Part shown: piece by piece, positions 3,832 to 5,794 of the stretch
How the letters are laid out: every line of letters starts with the position of its first letter
Position numbering within the stretch: position 1 is the stretch's first letter
Source: Minisyncoccota bacterium
GTDB taxonomy: Bacteria > Patescibacteriota > Microgenomatia > UBA1400 > PJMF01
Reading direction: 5' to 3'
NCBI GenBank assembly: GCA_014728425.1
Contig: WJLO01000079.1
Coordinates: 1 to 5,794, forward strand
Length of the DNA stretch: 5,794 nucleotides
Notes under the pieces: generated by a model
The model's input: only the letters and a program-made list of their open reading frames with translations
Databases searched by the model: none
Told to the model about the DNA's origin: nothing
Made by a program: the position numbers and the translations under genes

Positions 3832-5794
3832 ATGGCTAGAAAACGGCGCAAACGCAAACAGCCTATCAAACTGAAGATTAAGGATGAAACTATTTATTCG
3901 GTTTTAGCTGTGATTTTGATTGCTTTAGGCATTTTGGTGATGATTTCTTTTACTGGTCAAGGCAAGTTCTTAGCTTTAATGAATCAAGTTCTTGGTCAAA
4001 AATTGGGTTTGAGCATGTTATTTTTGCCGTTTGTGTTTATTTCAGCAGGTTTAGTAATGTTTCAAACTAAATGGGCCTGGTCAAAGCCCAGTGTATTGTT
4101 GGGTACAGTGTTGTTAATGTTGGCGTCTTTAGGCTTGTTTCAATCTGGTCAGATTGGCGAACAAACTTTTATTAACTTAGCTCGATTGATTTCTCCAGCT
4201 GGCAGCTATTTAGTTTTTGCAGCGGTTTTGATTATTGGCATCTTGATCATCTTACAGCTTTCTTTTAAAGAGATTTTTGAAGTTTTGGCTAATTTAAAGC
4301 TATCTCGAAAAGCCAGTTTTGCTGAAAACGAACCAGCAGCAAAGTCAGCAACCAAAAAAGGCTTTCATTTACCTAAGTTAACTTTACCTTTTGCTAAAAA
4401 AGACTTGAAGATTAATCAAAACGATTCAGATTTAGCCACTGATTCTCCCAGCACTGCTGTTGATCAAGACTCAGCAACAGATCAAGAACTAGCTTTAAAG
4501 CATTTAGCTACTAGTCAACCTTCTAGCAAAGCTCCAGCTACTAAAGCTCCTGATTTGCCAGATGGAGGCAGTTTAACTACAAACACTCCAATGGTTTGGG
4601 ACTATCCACCTTTATCTTTATTAAGTGCTAAGCCTGGTGGTAAAGCCGATCGCGGTGATGTGCGTTCTAATGCACAGATTATTGAAAACACCCTAGATTC
4701 TTTTGGCATTAAAGCTAAAGTAGCAGAGGTTAATTATGGTCCCTCAGTTACTCAATATGCTTTAGAGATTACTCGAGGTACCAAGCTTTCTAAGATCACT
4801 AGTTTATCAAATGACTTGGCTTTGGCTTTGGCAGCGCCAACGGGACAGATTCGTATTGAGGCTCCTATAGCTGGTCGTTCTTTAGTAGGGGTGGAGGTGC
4901 CAAATCGTTCAGCTCAGTACGTTACCCTTAAGCAGATGCTGAGTTCTAATGTTATGAAGCAGCGGCGTTCTAAGTTAGCAGTAGCTTTAGGCATTAATGT
5001 AGCTGGTAAACCAGTGATTGCTGATATTGCTACTATGCCGCACTTGTTAATTGCTGGAGCAACCGGTTCTGGTAAATCTGTGTGTATTAATGCTTTTATG
5101 TGCTCGATTTTGTTCAGAGCCAGTCCGGCTGAGGTTAAGTTTATCTTAGTTGACCCTAAGCGAGTGGAGTTGACTGGTTATAATGGCATTCCTCATTTGT
5201 TAACACCAGTGATTATCGAACCTAAAAAAGTGGTGGCAGCACTTAAGTGGGCTACAGATTTAATGGATAAGCGGTACAAGCAATTAGCCGAAGTAGGAGT
5301 AAAAAACATTGATGCTTATAATGAACTAGCTGGTTTAGCAGCCATGCCTCATATTGTGGTTGTGATTGATGAGTTAGCAGATATTATGCTGTTTGCTCCT
5401 GGAGAGGTAGAAGAAACTGTCACTAGAATTGCTCAAATGGCTCGGGCAGTAGGTATTCATTTGGTGTTGTCCACTCAACGACCATCAGTAGATGTCATTA
5501 CGGGGTTAATCAAGGCCAATATCCCTGCCAGAATTGCCTTTAATGTTTCTTCGATGACTGATTCTCGGGTGATTTTAGATATGCCTGGTGCAGAAAAACT
5601 TTTAGGTAGAGGAGATATGTTATTTATCCCGCCAGACCAGTCTAAACCTAGCAGAATTCAGGGGACATTTGTTTCTGATCGCGAAGCTAAAAGTTTAATT
5701 GATTTTATTAAATCTCAAGGTCAGGAACCAGAGTATAAAGAAGAGGTGATCTCTAAATATCAAGCAGTTAAGGTTGGTGGCAGTGGTTTAAATG
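3832..5794 (+). CDS. ftsK: DNA translocase FtsK/SpoIIIE (3' end outside window)
   Basis: A septum-anchored hexameric ATPase that pumps double-stranded DNA during chromosome segregation. 654 codons are visible with no stop. The N-terminus is highly basic (RKRRKRK at 3-9), followed by four likely membrane spans at about 23-41, 59-77, 87-103 and 123-143, the usual FtsK anchor. Residues 144-255 form a low-complexity Ala/Ser/Thr/Lys/Asp linker. The alpha subdomain begins with YPPLSLL at 258-264. The RecA-like beta motor has Walker A GATGSGKS at 409-416 (K415), LVDPKRVEL just downstream, Walker B VVVIDELAD with D513 and E514, and the STQRPSVDVITG signature from 547. The C-terminal gamma winged helix that reads orientation sequences is not reached; about 100 residues are probably missing. 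The ATG at 3832 is supported by the promoter 9 nt upstream and by the basic N-terminus preceding the first span. The compact linker and single-digit leader fit a streamlined genome. The family is certain; FtsK versus SpoIIIE naming is a matter of lineage. Confidence 0.95.
   Translation, partial: MARKRRKRKQPIKLKIKDETIYSVLAVILIALGILVMISFTGQGKFLALMNQVLGQKLGLSMLFLPFVFISAGLVMFQTKWAWSKPSVLLGTVLLMLASLGLFQSGQIGEQTFINLARLISPAGSYLVFAAVLIIGILIILQLSFKEIFEVLANLKLSRKASFAENEPAAKSATKKGFHLPKLTLPFAKKDLKINQNDSDLATDSPSTAVDQDSATDQELALKHLATSQPSSKAPATKAPDLPDGGSLTTNTPMVWDYPPLSLLSAKPGGKADRGDVRSNAQIIENTLDSFGIKAKVAEVNYGPSVTQYALEITRGTKLSKITSLSNDLALALAAPTGQIRIEAPIAGRSLVGVEVPNRSAQYVTLKQMLSSNVMKQRRSKLAVALGINVAGKPVIADIATMPHLLIAGATGSGKSVCINAFMCSILFRASPAEVKFILVDPKRVELTGYNGIPHLLTPVIIEPKKVVAALKWATDLMDKRYKQLAEVGVKNIDAYNELAGLAAMPHIVVVIDELADIMLFAPGEVEETVTRIAQMARAVGIHLVLSTQRPSVDVITGLIKANIPARIAFNVSSMTDSRVILDMPGAEKLLGRGDMLFIPPDQSKPSRIQGTFVSDREAKSLIDFIKSQGQEPEYKEEVISKYQAVKVGGSGLN

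Noticed and set aside
1..5794. CRISPR array, tRNA, insertion sequence or prophage signal
   Set aside because: No regularly spaced long repeats, no cloverleaf-like segments, and no transposase or integrase motifs were seen in any part of the window.

Overview
The window is an AT-rich, gene-dense stretch of bacterial chromosome. All five recognisable genes lie on the + strand, and every complete one ends in TAA. The gene content and divergence (a Lon-family ATPase module with no protease domain, a divergent RNase J, short or absent 5' leaders, almost no intergenic space around the last three genes) suggest a Candidate Phyla Radiation / Patescibacteria genome, perhaps of the Microgenomates type. 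That placement is an inference from sequence style and cannot be proven from this window alone.

Layout. 1-824: 3' end of a gene encoding a Lon-type AAA+ ATPase module that stops where the Ser-Lys protease domain would normally begin. 825-940: non-coding gap with overlapping inverted repeats. 941-1726: 261-residue integral membrane protein with about seven predicted membrane segments and no recognised family. 1727-1880: leader region with a probable promoter, a short hairpin and a good Shine-Dalgarno site. 1881-3578: complete RNase J (metallo-beta-lactamase/beta-CASP ribonuclease, 565 aa). 3589-3792: 67-residue hydrophobic protein 10 nt downstream. 3796-3822: consensus-like promoter whose -10 box sits 9 nt before the next start codon. 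3832-5794: DNA translocase FtsK/SpoIIIE, complete at its 5' end and running off the window before its C-terminal DNA-recognition domain.

How the genes relate. RNase J and FtsK/SpoIIIE genes are also close neighbours in Firmicutes and Actinobacteria (B. subtilis rnjB-tepA-spoIIIE; M. tuberculosis rnj and ftsK a few genes apart), so this half looks like an old housekeeping neighbourhood in compact form. RNase J would handle RNA turnover and maturation, and FtsK would move chromosomal DNA at the division septum. The Lon-like ATPase and the seven-span protein are separated from this block by gaps, and nothing in the sequence ties them to it functionally.

I see no tRNA, rRNA, CRISPR array, insertion sequence or other mobile element. 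I do not see a new multi-gene system. The points that most deserve a second look are the protease-less Lon module, the loss of a metal-ligand histidine in RNase J, and the apparently leaderless ftsK transcript.
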